A stretch of DNA of 64,000 nucleotides from positions 27,823-91,822 of the forward strand of contig CAJTRS010000005.1 of the NCBI GenBank assembly GCA_910578805.1, given 5' to 3'. This DNA comes from an uncultured Muribaculaceae bacterium. Lineage in GTDB: Bacteria; Bacteroidota; Bacteroidia; Bacteroidales; Muribaculaceae. Shown here one piece after another: positions 17,208 to 26,053 of the stretch. The notes under the pieces were generated by a model, which worked only from the letters and a program-made list of their open reading frames with translations, was not told the DNA's origin and did no database searches. The translations under genes were made by a program, and so were the position numbers. Each line of letters opens with the position of its first letter. Within the stretch, counting starts at the first letter, position 1.

Positions 17208-18245
17208 TTAAAACAACGACAGTGTGTCGGAAAGAGGCTTATGCCCCAGATGGAGATAGGCAAGTTCGGTAACCTCGCGTCCCCGCGGCGTACGTTTTAT
17301 AAACCCTTCCTTTATAAGATATGGCTCATAGACCTCCTCGATTGTACCCGGGTCCTCGCCGAGAGCCGTGGCAATGGTACCCAGCCCCACAGGTCCCCCC
17401 TTGAATTTGGTTATTATCGTTGTAAGTATCTTATTGTCTATCTCGTCGAGACCGTAACGGTCTATGTTGAGAGCCTCGAGAGCATACCGCGCTATTTCCG
17501 GCTCTATCACACCGGTGCCCTTGACCTGTGCGAAGTCGCGCACACGGCGCAGCAGGGCATTGGCAATACGCGGTGTGCCGCGGCTGCGCATGGATATCTC
17601 ATGAGCCGCCGCCCCCGTACATTTCACGCCGAGCAATCCGGCCGAACGCAGGATAATGCGTTCAAGCACCTCATGGTCATAATACTCCAGATGACAGTTG
17701 ATACCGAAACGCGCCCTCAGCGGCGATGTCAGCAACCCGCTGCGTGTAGTGGCCCCGATAAGAGTGAACGGCGACAACGACAGCTGCACCGACCTCGCTC
17801 CGGGACCTTTGTCGATCATGATGTCGATTCGGTAATCCTCCATGGCCGAATACAGATACTCCTCCACCACCGGACTGAGACGGTGAATCTCATCGATAAA
17901 AAGCACATCATTCTCCTCAAGCGATGTGAGAATACCGGCCAGATCACCGGGCTTGTCGAGCACCGGACCCGATGTGACCTTGAATCCCACGCCGAGTTCA
18001 TTGGCTATGATACCCGACAATGTGGTCTTGCCTAATCCTGGAGGTCCGTGGAGCAACAGGTGGTCGAGCGCCTCACCACGCATACGGGCGGCCGCCACAA
18101 ACACTTTCAGATTCTCCACCACCTTGTCCTGTCCGCTGAACGAATCGAATTCCGAAGGGCGCAACGCCTTTTCCAAATCCTTCTCCCCCTGCGGCAGACC
18201 GGCACCTTCACGTGCGCTCCTTATGTCGAAACCTTCATCGGTCAT
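17208..18245 (-). CDS. ruvB: Holliday junction branch migration helicase RuvB
   Basis: Hexameric AAA+ motor that drives branch migration with RuvA. It is 345 residues, full length: LRPSEFDSFSGQDKVVENL, Walker A HGPPGLGKTTL near residue 65, Walker B DVLFIDEIHRLSP near 115, sensor TLIGATTRSGLLTSPLRARFG and the C-terminal winged helix with RTPRGREVTELAYLHLG. ruvA and ruvC are not in the window. The DUF4254 gene precedes it by 17 bases. Confidence 0.98.
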   Translation of the reverse strand: MTDEGFDIRSAREGAGLPQGEKDLEKALRPSEFDSFSGQDKVVENLKVFVAAARMRGEALDHLLLHGPPGLGKTTLSGIIANELGVGFKVTSGPVLDKPGDLAGILTSLEENDVLFIDEIHRLSPVVEEYLYSAMEDYRIDIMIDKGPGARSVQLSLSPFTLIGATTRSGLLTSPLRARFGINCHLEYYDHEVLERIILRSAGLLGVKCTGAAAHEISMRSRGTPRIANALLRRVRDFAQVKGTGVIEPEIARYALEALNIDRYGLDEIDNKILTTIITKFKGGPVGLGTIATALGEDPGTIEEVYEPYLIKEGFIKRTPRGREVTELAYLHLGHKPLSDTLSLF

Positions 18246-18262
18246 ACTTACACGGCACGCTC

Positions 18263-18868
18263 TTATTTGTTTCCGTAAAGCACCGGATTGGTATCGGGAT
18301 CATTGTACATCTTCATCTGACGATATACCTTCATATACTTGCGGCCCGACTCAATGTCGGCAATAAGCTGATTGATGGCTGTCACAAGGTCCGTACGCTG
18401 CTCACGCAGCACGGCCAATTTATCGGCACACCGTGTCACGTGGGCGGGATCGGCGTCTGTTCTGGCCGTCTCCGCCTCCATGTGGTATATTTTGAGCGCG
18501 AGTATCGACAATCGGTCGAGCGCCCATGCCGGACTCTCCGTATTTATAGTGGCGTCGGGAAGCACCGGCACACCGGCATACTTTCCGCGGAAGTAGCTGT
18601 CAAGCTCCTCTACCATATCTGTACGCTCCTGATTTGAGGCATCTATGCGGCGTTTCAGCGCAAGAGCCTCCACAGGGTCGATTTCGGGGTCGCGGATTAT
18701 ATCTTCCAGATGCCATTGCACGGCATCTATCATATTTTTTGCAAACAGGGTGTACTCGATAGAGCCGGCTGCAAACGGATTCTCTATATGTGCATCTACA
18801 TTGTCTGTATCGTGGTATCGGGCTGTTGACATTTCAAAAATGTCATAACATTTATCGGCAAAATCCAT
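18263..18868 (-). CDS. DUF4254 domain protein
   Basis: A 201-residue, mostly helical, soluble protein. Its start MDFADKCYDIFEMS, the YH-x3-DNVD motif, an ELDSYFRGKYAGVP-like segment and a C-terminal YRQMKMYNDPDTNPVLY match the Bacteroidota family DUF4254, whose function is unknown and which I recall near cell-envelope glycan genes. The start at 18868 was chosen because the longer frame (to 18922) would overlap the upstream gene and adds non-conserved sequence. Confidence 0.8.
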   Translation of the reverse strand: MDFADKCYDIFEMSTARYHDTDNVDAHIENPFAAGSIEYTLFAKNMIDAVQWHLEDIIRDPEIDPVEALALKRRIDASNQERTDMVEELDSYFRGKYAGVPVLPDATINTESPAWALDRLSILALKIYHMEAETARTDADPAHVTRCADKLAVLREQRTDLVTAINQLIADIESGRKYMKVYRQMKMYNDPDTNPVLYGNK

Positions 18869-18893
18869 GTCGTGGTTATTTCTTGAATCAGGT

Positions 18894-20903
18894 TCATTGA
18901 TTTGATGCGGCATCGGAAGCACCCGGACGTGGAGCCGGATTCGGCTCGGCCGGCTGGTAACGCTCTATCGCCTTTATCACATCGCGGAGACTTATACGAT
19001 CGGCGGCGTCAAGTTTTTTCAATGCTCGCACATTGCTTTTCTCTGTAGGTGTACCGGTGGATTTCCACAGCATATCGATCATGGCAAGCGCACGGCTGTT
19101 TGTGGCCCGGCCTTTCACCGAGAAATAACTGTGGGCGGCTACGGCGGCTATATCACCCGATGATATGGCATCGATCAGAGCCTTGTAGCTGTCGGTTTTC
19201 AGTTCTGAGCGCTTCCACTCGGAGTTGGAGTTGAGATATGCTATATCGGCCAGCTCGTCGGCATCCGGTACACCGGAGACAGGCGGAGCGGACACCGCGG
19301 AGGCCGCACTGCCTGAGGTTTCAGGTGACTCTGCCGAAGTTTCCTCCACAGACCGGGAAGACTTCACGGAATCTTCTTTGTCGCCACCGAACAGCATTAT
19401 TCCGGCAAATATAATCAGGACTGCAATCAGCACAGCCAGTGAGTAACGCACCCACTTTTTCTGCAAAAGGCTTCCCGACTGATCGTCTTCATCATAGCTG
19501 TCATCTGTATCAGGCGTGTCGAGAGCGAATTCCGGAGCCTTTCGCACCGATTTCCTATCCTCCCACATAGCCGAAGCCGCTTTCTCCATCACCGGAGCCA
19601 CCGGTGTCGCAGCCGCCGTATCGGAAATATTGTCGGAAACAGATGAAACCTCAGACGCAACAGGTGATCCCCCGGCTGCTTTCATATCCACATTATATGT
19701 CTCAGGTTTGCTGCTCATAAGCCTGTAGGCACGGAAACCATGGAAATGGCCGGCACGCAGACCGCAATATTCCTTGGTGTTTTTCTCCATGGTCAGCTGA
19801 GATTCCATAACGCGGCCATCGCCGAAATCAAGCCGTATGAGCACCTCGCGTGCTTCGGGTTCCAGGACTATGTCGAGCGGCATGGCATCGGTAAGCTCCT
19901 GCGGAGTAAATTCATGCTCATAACCACCGAAATTGGTGGACTGCACGGCTATTATGGCACTGCCCTTTACAAAATCCAGATTTGTAACCTCAAATCCGTC
20001 CTTGTTGCGGTTGGCCGTACGGCCGTTGACCAATATGGTGTATGTGTCAATATTACTCCCCGAAGCTGATGTCAGCGTGTAGGGCACACGCATGCGGAAT
20101 ATTATTCCTGCATGCTCGGCATTGTTCACCACAAGGGCCGGACCGCTGATATGGACATAACGGTTGGTGTTTCCTACCTCGAAATCCACCGCCACAGGCT
20201 CGAATCCTTCGCGTGAGTATGTAATGGAGAGCCTGTCTGTAAGTTCCACGCGGTATGACGATGCCGTGACTCCATCGGGACATACCACCAGGAGCGACTT
20301 GTCAAGCGGTGTTGTGATTACCGGCATATTGGAATCTGGCTGCAGTGTCACAGACGCCGACACCACGAGCACAGCTTTGTATGCACCGTAGTCGGCTTGA
20401 CGGGGAAATCCGAATATATTGGAGAGCTCCGACACTGAAGAGTAAGTGCGGCAGCACACTCCCGAAGCGTTTTCAGAGCGATCGGCAGTCCATTGGCTAC
20501 GGCGGGGCGTTTCGGGAAATCCAGAATCGGCCGCAAGCTTCAGCATCAGCTCGTCGGTGAACGTCTCGCCGCTTTCTATGCGGTGTTTCACGGCCGAAAG
20601 CATATTGATGACCTGACGTCCGCCCATAAGCACGTCGCTGTCCATGCGCAACGTCACCAGCATTACGGCGGTGTGAGCGGATTCATCGAGCCTGAAATAC
20701 GAATACGATCGTTTCGTCCCGTCGTCCCACATCAGATAACCGGCATCAAGATCACGGAAATGTGTGGATATGTCGTGAAGAGTGGGAAGCGAGATAACCG
20801 GAGCGCCGTTGAAACTGTAGTGTACAGTTCCGGCCTCGGAACTTGTGTGGCTTACCGCTATATCTATGTACGAATATTTCGAGTCCATAAACTGATATTG
20901 CAA
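18894..20903 (-). CDS. Unknown large single-pass membrane protein
   Basis: I do not recognise this 669-residue protein. There is no N-terminal signal. Residues 1-~400 look like mixed alpha/beta and beta-sandwich domains; a stretch near 215-320 (DRLSITYSREGFEPVAVDFEVGN and following) recalls PEGA-like beta repeats. Residues ~400-480 are a low-complexity acidic and Ser/Ala linker. One hydrophobic helix (~484-507) is preceded by KKWVR and followed by DKEDS, predicting N-in/C-out topology with a ~160-residue periplasmic tail ending in a Pro/Ala-rich segment. Translation may start at Met6. It precedes DUF4254 by 25 bases, so the two are probably cotranscribed. Confidence 0.75.
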   Translation of the reverse strand: MQYQFMDSKYSYIDIAVSHTSSEAGTVHYSFNGAPVISLPTLHDISTHFRDLDAGYLMWDDGTKRSYSYFRLDESAHTAVMLVTLRMDSDVLMGGRQVINMLSAVKHRIESGETFTDELMLKLAADSGFPETPRRSQWTADRSENASGVCCRTYSSVSELSNIFGFPRQADYGAYKAVLVVSASVTLQPDSNMPVITTPLDKSLLVVCPDGVTASSYRVELTDRLSITYSREGFEPVAVDFEVGNTNRYVHISGPALVVNNAEHAGIIFRMRVPYTLTSASGSNIDTYTILVNGRTANRNKDGFEVTNLDFVKGSAIIAVQSTNFGGYEHEFTPQELTDAMPLDIVLEPEAREVLIRLDFGDGRVMESQLTMEKNTKEYCGLRAGHFHGFRAYRLMSSKPETYNVDMKAAGGSPVASEVSSVSDNISDTAAATPVAPVMEKAASAMWEDRKSVRKAPEFALDTPDTDDSYDEDDQSGSLLQKKWVRYSLAVLIAVLIIFAGIMLFGGDKEDSVKSSRSVEETSAESPETSGSAASAVSAPPVSGVPDADELADIAYLNSNSEWKRSELKTDSYKALIDAISSGDIAAVAAHSYFSVKGRATNSRALAMIDMLWKSTGTPTEKSNVRALKKLDAADRISLRDVIKAIERYQPAEPNPAPRPGASDAASNQ

Positions 20904-20958
20904 ATATAATAATCAGACAACGGGCGGCACGCGGTATGCGCACCAACCCTATTTTGTG

Positions 20959-20966
20959 CAAAGATA
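20959..20966 (-). promoter_or_regulatory. Predicted -7 element of the unknown membrane protein gene
   Basis: TATCTTTG on the minus strand, about 55 bases upstream of the start codon; the nearest TTG lies 25 bases further, longer than the usual spacing. Confidence 0.35.
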
Positions 20967-21000
20967 ATAAATATATGATATAATGTATCGCCAATTCTAT

Positions 21001-21041
21001 AATAAAAGAGATTGTGACGCCCGTACAGACGTCACAATCTC
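21001..21041 (-). terminator. Intrinsic terminator of the DUF5689/TonB locus
   Basis: GAGATTGTGACG (21008-21019) pairs perfectly with CGTCACAATCTC (21030-21041) across a 10-base loop and is followed on the minus strand by TTTTATTATAG. It lies 27 bases after the stop of the last lipoprotein gene. Confidence 0.8.
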
Positions 21042-21067
21042 ACATAATGATTTCTAATCAGGTATTA

Positions 21068-23836
21068 TCAGTTGTCCCAGGACATGTTCCAAACGGCTAC
21101 ACGGTCCTTGTTGCCGCTGGCGGTCTGCGAATAGGCATTGTTGAGAATCTCTATCTCGAAATCACCTTTCACATTGGCGTCCATGGTGAAGGTATAGACT
21201 TTAAGTTTCTCTATGGAGTCCAAAGTCTCGGTCTTCGAAGCCTTTACCTCTCTGCCCTGCTTGATGTTGACGGTAAACGCACACTTTTTCTCGGAGAAAG
21301 CGAATCCGTAGTTAAACGACAGCCGGCTGATACCGCCCGATATGGCAGGTGATGTCAGCGAACCCTGACGGGCCACACTTCCGTCTATTACAAGCGCATA
21401 AGTGTCGGCCGATTCAAGGAAGGGGAACACCATGGAGTTGACATTGTCGCCGCCACCGGTGGCGAGAGCGCACCATTTGGCGGTCCAGCCGTCGGCACTG
21501 CGGTCGGTATAGACGTTGTTCTTGACATCTGAACCGGCAAAAATGCTGAAGTCAACGCTGTTGGCTCCTGTGACAGGAGGATCGGGAGTGACCGGCGGAT
21601 TGGGTTCTTCGCCGCCACCGCTGCCTTCGCCGGCTTTCACGTCATCTACGCGATAAGTGGTGTAGTTGCTGCCGGTAGCCGCGCTGTAACGGAATCCGAT
21701 ATATATAGTGCCGGAGAATTGTGCAAGTGAGATGCTGCCCGATTCTACCCAGTCACCCCATGAACCGGTAGCCGCAGGTATGGTGGCGTTGAGTTTGGTG
21801 GCCTGGGCTGTGGCAGGGTCGGCCGAAGTCAAGGCAAACACTTCGAGTGTTCCGTTACCGGTATAACCTACCATGGACTTGAACGAAAGAGTCTTCGACG
21901 ACATGCCATCGACATTGAGCCCCGGTGACACGAGCCACGATTCGAAACCGTTCGCTCCGGGATTCTTGCCATTTCCGAAAGCGGTTATCTCGGCGGAGTT
22001 ATTGTTGTTATATGTGCGTATGAACCACTTGGCATTGCCGGAAGTCTCCACAGCACTCCAACCTGCGGGTATGGCCGTGCCACCCTCAAAAGTCTGGTCG
22101 ATAGAGGTCACCGTTTCTCCTGTCGGAGGAGTGGGAGTGTCACCGCCACCGGCAATTTTGTAATTATCGGTATTCTTCACACCGGCCACTCCGAAATAGG
22201 CTATCAGCTGACCATGTACGGAAGCCACCTTCTTGAGGTTGCCGGGATTGCTCTTGAGATTGAGAGCGGCGCGGGGATTGGTTCCGGACACAAGCTGTAT
22301 GGGCAGACACTTGGTGTAGTCGGTCTCATCGGGCGTGGTGGCGAGAAGTATGTTGGACTCACTCGATGCGGGAACTGTGAACAGAGCTTCGCTGAGAGCT
22401 TTGTCAGGCACATAGCCAACGATGTAGCCGCTCACCCATTTGTCGGGAGTGTTGACATTCTTACCCATGGCAAGCACCTGAGCGGGGTTGTAAGGTTTGG
22501 CCTCAGAGCCGTCGCCTTCGGGTATCTCGCCTTCAGGGGTATCACCTCCCGGTATCGTGACGTCTTCAATACGGAATTCATTGGCAGCGCCTGTGTTTCC
22601 GTTAAAGGCATTCATGCCGAGATCGGTGCCCGGTGTGGCCATAATCCATATCTGCTTCTGATAGTTGGAGGGAACATCGCGCAGGTTGCCGTATTCGCGC
22701 AGCGGAGAGCCTTGCGGCAGACGCAGCAGCATACAGTCTTCTAGCGATTTGGATTCGGCATTCTGCCCTATGACCAAAGTATTGTTGACCTCGGCATCGG
22801 CGCCCCACAGGATATCGTCAGGCGAAGAAACTGTCTGCACACCGGCTTTGAGCGAGCCGACTATGTAACCGGTGAACCAACCCGACTTGGGAGCCTGCGA
22901 GGCTATCATTTCTATACCCTCGGCCACACTGTAGGGATTGGTTTCCGTGCCCTTGGGCAGAGTGGGATTGCCGAAATTAAGAAGGTCGTCGGTGGAACGG
23001 AGCTGCAGACGGTATTTGTTGGCTTTCTCCTTGGAATCATAATATGATGTGATGATACCGACAACGTCACCCGAACCTTCGGGAAGCGGAGTGCTCCAGA
23101 AATTGGCGTAACCCGAGGTGCGCACATTGATTGATGCGTTGGAGGAGTTCAGAAGAACACGGTCGGTGCTGCTGACCTTGTGGGCAGTACAGAACGAAGC
23201 CTTTCCGCCTTCCTCGAAGTGAACATTGTTGAAACGCACGAGCTGACTCTGGTATTTGCGGAGTCCCTCGGGCGTAATGGCATCGAGATCGCCGAAATCA
23301 AGCACAAGGGTGTCTATCTTGGCGGGCTGAGGAAAGCCGTTGAGCTGCGAGTGCTCATCAAAGAACTCGCGGGGCATGAATGATGCCTGCCAGCCATAAG
23401 CGGCTGAATATTCGGGGAAACCAAGCTGCTGGAGAGTGCTGTATTTACCCATATACATGCCGGTCACATCAATAACCACTTCCTGACCAATACGATAGTC
23501 AAGATACAGGTTATAACTATAGATGGACATGGAGAGTGCGGCAGTCTCGTCCTGAATGATAAGGCTGCGGAATATATTGCCCGCGGCGTCATCACTGATC
23601 ACACGTCCGGAGATCACGATATGCTCGCCGGCCTCATTAAGCTTAACTTCCTCTATGTAATTGTCTTCGTCGTTCCAATACTTGAGTTTTAGTTCGGCGA
23701 TGGTTGTATTAGGCTTCAGGGTGGCCACGGGAGCAGTCATGTCGGGAGCGTCGATGTCGTCCTGACATGCGGTAAATCCCGAACACATCGCCAAGGCGGT
23801 CAGCGTCAAGCCTATATATTTCCTTATATTTCTCAT
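21068..23836 (-). CDS. DUF5689 surface lipoprotein with choice-of-anchor-type domain
   Basis: A 922-residue exported lipoprotein: lipobox FTAC (Cys about residue 24), then acidic residues QDDID, which fits Bacteroidota surface export. Residues ~30-270 are a DUF5689 OB-like domain (IVISGRVISDDAAGNIFRSL, LIIQDETAALSMSIYS). Two DUF6359-like units follow, each with a W-x-SGYIVGYV-type core (~300-420 and ~445-570). Residues ~590-740 (FEGGTAIPAGWSAVETSG) look like a choice-of-anchor J beta-sandwich, and a further beta domain ends in VAVWNMSWDN. Many Pro/Gly/Glu linkers. It is last in a three-gene run behind the TonB receptor. Confidence 0.85.
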   Translation of the reverse strand: MRNIRKYIGLTLTALAMCSGFTACQDDIDAPDMTAPVATLKPNTTIAELKLKYWNDEDNYIEEVKLNEAGEHIVISGRVISDDAAGNIFRSLIIQDETAALSMSIYSYNLYLDYRIGQEVVIDVTGMYMGKYSTLQQLGFPEYSAAYGWQASFMPREFFDEHSQLNGFPQPAKIDTLVLDFGDLDAITPEGLRKYQSQLVRFNNVHFEEGGKASFCTAHKVSSTDRVLLNSSNASINVRTSGYANFWSTPLPEGSGDVVGIITSYYDSKEKANKYRLQLRSTDDLLNFGNPTLPKGTETNPYSVAEGIEMIASQAPKSGWFTGYIVGSLKAGVQTVSSPDDILWGADAEVNNTLVIGQNAESKSLEDCMLLRLPQGSPLREYGNLRDVPSNYQKQIWIMATPGTDLGMNAFNGNTGAANEFRIEDVTIPGGDTPEGEIPEGDGSEAKPYNPAQVLAMGKNVNTPDKWVSGYIVGYVPDKALSEALFTVPASSESNILLATTPDETDYTKCLPIQLVSGTNPRAALNLKSNPGNLKKVASVHGQLIAYFGVAGVKNTDNYKIAGGGDTPTPPTGETVTSIDQTFEGGTAIPAGWSAVETSGNAKWFIRTYNNNNSAEITAFGNGKNPGANGFESWLVSPGLNVDGMSSKTLSFKSMVGYTGNGTLEVFALTSADPATAQATKLNATIPAATGSWGDWVESGSISLAQFSGTIYIGFRYSAATGSNYTTYRVDDVKAGEGSGGGEEPNPPVTPDPPVTGANSVDFSIFAGSDVKNNVYTDRSADGWTAKWCALATGGGDNVNSMVFPFLESADTYALVIDGSVARQGSLTSPAISGGISRLSFNYGFAFSEKKCAFTVNIKQGREVKASKTETLDSIEKLKVYTFTMDANVKGDFEIEILNNAYSQTASGNKDRVAVWNMSWDN

Positions 23837-23866
23837 CGTTATATTATATAAAATAAGGTGTGGAGA

Positions 23867-26005
23867 TTAGTTTACTTTCTCGTAAAGTTCCGGCAGAGTG
23901 TAAGTGGGATACGTCACTATGTCGCTCGGAGCGATATTGGTGAATGTCCCCGACCGCACTATATAACAGTTGGAGTTAAGCACATTGCCAATCTTGAATC
24001 CTCCGTTGTCATAGGCCACGGTCCATACCTCTCCGCCTGCATAATCGAGCTGGAATGACGAGAGATGGCTATCGTCCATGGCAAGCTTGCGTCCGTAGGT
24101 GTCGGTAAGTGTGTAACCACCGCTGACGGCATTGAAAGTTATGGCATTGGCTTCATCGGTGGTGAGCATATCGCCGGAGATGGTCACGGGGCTCATGCTG
24201 AGACGTCCGTAAGAGGCGGTCTGCGGTACGGGGGTACCGACATTGCCGTCAATCACCATCACATACTGCTTGCCGGAGGTCACCGAAGTAACCTTGCGGA
24301 ACTGCACTCCGGTCACAGGCTGCTCGGCCGAACCTTTGTCGCCCCACACATATGCCGATGTGGTCTTCAAGCCGTTAGCACCGAAGTATTTGGCGATATC
24401 TCCTTTTATGCACACCTGCTTGCCGAGATTTTCGGGGTGATCCTTGAGGTTAAGAAGATTGCGGACATCGGTGCCTGCCACCAACTGTACGGGCACGCAT
24501 TTGGCTATGTCTGTCTCGCCGGCTGTCTCGGCCAGCAGAATGTTGGAAGCAAGTGCGAAGGGAGCCGTAAAGGCGGCATCGGACAATGATTTGTCATTGA
24601 TGGCTCCCACTATATATCCTGTGAGCCATACCGAAGAGCCGGTAGCCGAACCGGCTATGGTTTCAGATACGGTAAAAGGCTTTTCGGCCGAACCGTCATT
24701 GTCACCGACAGGAGGTGTGACTGTACCGCTGTCATCACCCTTGTCACCCCACGTGTAAATTGATGGGGCCTTTATGCCCGGCACGCCGAAATAAGCTTCG
24801 AGATTGCCCTTGAAGCAAACCTGCTTGCCGAGGTTGCCTGGATTGGCCTGAAGATTTACGGCGTTGCGCACATCGGTGCCGCTCACGAGCTGCACGGGGA
24901 TACAGTTGGAGGGATTGGTCTCGGCTGGATCAGCGGCCAACAGGACGTTGGACTGTGACGATGCGGGCACACTGAAGTGTGCTCCGGAAGCATAGGCCTG
25001 GCCTTCCACCCAGCCAACAATATAACCGGTAACCCACTGCTCTGAGCCTGAAGCGCCCGCAAGCACCGCGCCTACGGTATAGGGGTCTGCGGCAACACCG
25101 GTTCCCTCGATTTTTGGAGCATAGCTGTCGCCACCGAAATCAGTGCAGTCGGCAGGCGACTGGAACATGAACTGCCATGTGCCGTTGAAGTAACTGAGGA
25201 TACCACGCACATTGCCGTGACCGGAAGGAAGCACCTGATCGGTAAAATCCGAACGGTTGCTGTTACGCACCAGAAGCTGATTGCCGTTGGCATCGATCAG
25301 ATAACGGTTGGTGGCTGTGGTGTTACTGCCTACCACACCCCAGGTCTCGCTGCCTCCGCCAATAAACGACACATCGTCAATCTTCACCATCTGGCTCTGA
25401 TATTTCTGCTGATCGGCTACAGACTGTGCCGCATTGATTTCGGATATGGTCATGGGGAGCACCTGTACTTTGTCGGGTGCGGGCAGACCGTTGAGATATG
25501 TATGTGACAAGAAGTCAGAAGCCGACATTTTGGAAGTCTGCGGCGTTCCGTTATAGTCACCTTTTGTACCTATCTGAAACAGGCCGGCATATTTGCCGGC
25601 ATAAAGACCGGTGGCGTTTATGAACATTTCACCGCCCACCTTATAGCGGGTGTTCAAGTCATCGAGATTGAGCTGACGGTCGGTGAGAGTGGCGATGCAC
25701 ACGGCTCCGGTCTCGTCCTGTAGCATAAGATTCTGATAGATGTTTCCGCCTTCATCATTGGCAATGATGATTCCTCCGAGTATTATATCCTCGCCGTCAT
25801 CACCCTTTGGTATCTCTATGCAGTAATTGTTTTCATCGGACCAGTACTTCTGCTTGAAGTCCTGAATGGTCATGGTGGCCTTCATGCCCTCGGGTGCCGA
25901 GGGTATGTTCATCGGGGGCACAGCCAGATCCTCGTCGCAACCCGTCAGGGCTATCGACGACACGGCCAGTACGGTGGCGGCCAGCAGTGATTTATATAAT
26001 TTCAT
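23867..26005 (-). CDS. DUF5689 surface lipoprotein
   Basis: A 712-residue lipoprotein: lipobox LTGC (Cys about residue 23) followed by DEDLA. Residues ~35-270 are the DUF5689 domain (IILGGIIIANDEGGNIYQNL, MLQDETGAVCIATL) and two DUF6359-like repeats follow (~295-420 with SEQWVTGYIVGWVEG and ~445-560 with SSVWLTGYIVGAIND). A C-terminal beta domain (~575-705) contains GKQYVMVIDGN. It is closely related to the next gene, so the pair probably arose by duplication. It lies 48 bases after the TonB receptor gene, in the position usually held by a SusD-like binding partner. Confidence 0.85.
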   Translation of the reverse strand: MKLYKSLLAATVLAVSSIALTGCDEDLAVPPMNIPSAPEGMKATMTIQDFKQKYWSDENNYCIEIPKGDDGEDIILGGIIIANDEGGNIYQNLMLQDETGAVCIATLTDRQLNLDDLNTRYKVGGEMFINATGLYAGKYAGLFQIGTKGDYNGTPQTSKMSASDFLSHTYLNGLPAPDKVQVLPMTISEINAAQSVADQQKYQSQMVKIDDVSFIGGGSETWGVVGSNTTATNRYLIDANGNQLLVRNSNRSDFTDQVLPSGHGNVRGILSYFNGTWQFMFQSPADCTDFGGDSYAPKIEGTGVAADPYTVGAVLAGASGSEQWVTGYIVGWVEGQAYASGAHFSVPASSQSNVLLAADPAETNPSNCIPVQLVSGTDVRNAVNLQANPGNLGKQVCFKGNLEAYFGVPGIKAPSIYTWGDKGDDSGTVTPPVGDNDGSAEKPFTVSETIAGSATGSSVWLTGYIVGAINDKSLSDAAFTAPFALASNILLAETAGETDIAKCVPVQLVAGTDVRNLLNLKDHPENLGKQVCIKGDIAKYFGANGLKTTSAYVWGDKGSAEQPVTGVQFRKVTSVTSGKQYVMVIDGNVGTPVPQTASYGRLSMSPVTISGDMLTTDEANAITFNAVSGGYTLTDTYGRKLAMDDSHLSSFQLDYAGGEVWTVAYDNGGFKIGNVLNSNCYIVRSGTFTNIAPSDIVTYPTYTLPELYEKVN

Positions 26006-26053
26006 ATATTCTGATTTTTTATCTTGGTTAGATTTTAATCCGATACGGTGAGA

